6,835 nt of DNA from the NCBI GenBank assembly GCA_937889795.1, contig CALBZH010000009.1, forward strand, positions 1-6,835. Direction: 5' to 3'. This DNA comes from an uncultured Syntrophobacteraceae bacterium (lineage in GTDB: Bacteria > Desulfobacterota > Syntrophobacteria > Syntrophobacterales > Syntrophobacteraceae). Shown in pieces: positions 6,180-6,835 of this stretch (position 1 is the first letter of the stretch; each line of letters begins with the position of its first letter). The position numbers and the translations under genes were made by a program. A model generated the notes under the pieces. The model had not been told where the DNA came from, did not search any database, and worked only from the letters and a program-made list of their open reading frames with translations.

Positions 6180-6758
6180 ATGCTGGTGCTAGGAATTTAT
6201 GGATCACCGCGAAAGGGTGGCAATACGGATCTCATGCTGGATGCCTTTCTGGAAGGGGCCGCGTCGGCGGGAGCGGCAATCGAGCGGCTTTACGTTCGGG
6301 ACCTGGAGATCAAGGGGTGCATTGCCTGTGGTCACTGCGACCGAAAGGGGTTCTGCATCCAGAAGGATGATATGCAGAACGTGTATCCCCTGCTGGAAAA
6401 GGCAGCTCGGGTTGTCGTTTCCTCTCCTGTGTATTTCTACGGGGTGACCGGGCAGTTGAAGCTTCTCGTGGACCGGTCCCAGGCCGTTTACATGAAGCAC
6501 GAGCTTGCCAAAAAAGAAGGCCGAGGAACGGACGTCGGAGCGGGGGGAAGGGGGTTCTTGCTCGCGGCGGGCGCCACGAAGGGGAAGCGCCTTTTCGAGT
6601 GCACCGTGCTCTGCATCCGGTATTTTTTCGATGCGCTGAACATGGACTACGTGGGAGACCTGTGCGTCCGGGATCTCGAGCACAAGGGGGACGTCAGCAA
6701 GCACCCAAACGCCCTGGAGGACTGCCGCAAGGCCGGGGTGGAGTTTGCGAGAGCCTAG
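6180..6758 (+). CDS. Flavodoxin-family / Isf-type iron-sulfur flavoprotein (NADPH-dependent FMN reductase fold)
   Basis: This is a 192-residue soluble redox protein. The N-terminus MLVLGIYGSPRKGGNTDLML is the first strand and FMN-phosphate loop (G8-S9-P10-R11 to N15-T16) of the FMN reductase family. SSPVYFYGVTGQLKLLVDR (81-99) is the second flavin-contacting loop, and the GATKGKRLFE region forms the later strand. C47-x2-C50-x2-C53-x5-C59 matches the compact cysteine motif I know from iron-sulfur flavoproteins (Isf) of anaerobic archaea and bacteria, where it binds a 4Fe-4S cluster. The protein is therefore probably an FMN plus 4Fe-4S electron carrier, possibly for oxygen or peroxide defence or ferredoxin-linked redox, though the partner is not visible here. 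The length is typical. TAG stop at 6756-6758. It is divergent from the HIT gene and is followed by a C/G-tract palindrome. Confidence 0.9.
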   Translation: MLVLGIYGSPRKGGNTDLMLDAFLEGAASAGAAIERLYVRDLEIKGCIACGHCDRKGFCIQKDDMQNVYPLLEKAARVVVSSPVYFYGVTGQLKLLVDRSQAVYMKHELAKKEGRGTDVGAGGRGFLLAAGATKGKRLFECTVLCIRYFFDALNMDYVGDLCVRDLEHKGDVSKHPNALEDCRKAGVEFARA

Positions 6759-6790
6759 TGCTTCGTCAGAGAAGTTATGCCGGGTACGAG

Positions 6791-6835
6791 AACACCCCCC
6801 AACCCCCCTCGAGGGGGGAATCAAAGGGGGGTGTT
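6791..6835. repeat. Nested C-tract/G-tract inverted repeat (terminator-like or dispersed palindromic element)
   Basis: The outer arms AACACCCCCC (6791-6800) and GGGGGGTGTT (6826-6835) are exact reverse complements. Between them lies the perfect 16-base palindrome CCCCCCTCGAGGGGGG (6803-6818). Two C-tracts and two G-tracts can therefore pair in alternative registers. It starts 32 bases after the flavoprotein stop, so it may act as its terminator. Its form also resembles intergenic palindromic repeats common in GC-rich genomes. The outer arm ends exactly at the window edge, so the element may continue. Confidence 0.7.

Noticed and set aside
5920..6207. 96-residue N-terminal extension of the HIT protein
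   Set aside because: The strong ribosome binding site and the family-typical N-terminus MDQCIFCKI place the start at 5919. The extension is shadow sequence and would overlap the divergent flavoprotein start.

Overview
The window is about 6.8 kb of GC-rich bacterial chromosome. It holds six genes plus hairpins between them. Gene content and protein flavour suggest an anaerobic deltaproteobacterium (Desulfobacterota, something like the Syntrophobacter group). The reasons are a nuoN with a divergent central helix, a DUF2845 secreted protein, an iron-sulfur flavoprotein of the Isf type, and large TPR-bearing membrane proteins. This assignment is inference from family resemblance, not a search result. 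No tRNA, rRNA, CRISPR array, transposase or phage gene was seen.

Layout. (1) 1-1286, plus strand: the 3' part of nuoN, a proton-pumping membrane subunit of complex I and probably the last gene of a nuo operon; its start lies upstream of the window. (2) 1410-2921, plus strand: a 503-residue protein with an N-terminal B-box-like zinc finger, a membrane domain of about six helices and a C-terminal TPR solenoid. (3) 3009-4493, minus strand, convergent with the previous gene: a rhomboid intramembrane serine protease with an intact Ser-His dyad, a large insert after the first helix and a C-terminal TPR solenoid. (4) A 411-base divergent spacer. (5) 4905-5288, plus strand: a small secreted DUF2845 protein. 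(6) 5506-5919, minus strand: a HIT-family nucleotide hydrolase/transferase. (7) 6180-6758, plus strand and divergent from the HIT gene: a flavodoxin-fold FMN protein with a four-cysteine cluster motif. (8) 6791-6835: a nested C-tract/G-tract inverted repeat that reaches the window edge.

Both convergent gene junctions (2922-3008 and 5289-5505) carry a strong GC-rich hairpin without a T-tract. The two hairpins share a CTCAAG/CTTGAG element in their arms.

The most interesting observation is that the convergent membrane proteins (2) and (3), unrelated in their N-terminal parts, appear to end in the same roughly 150-residue TPR module. The modules align by eye with only two short gaps. One protein is a putative zinc-binding membrane scaffold and the other a membrane protease, so they may form a functional pair. 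That pairing is a hypothesis; the module similarity is visible in the sequence.
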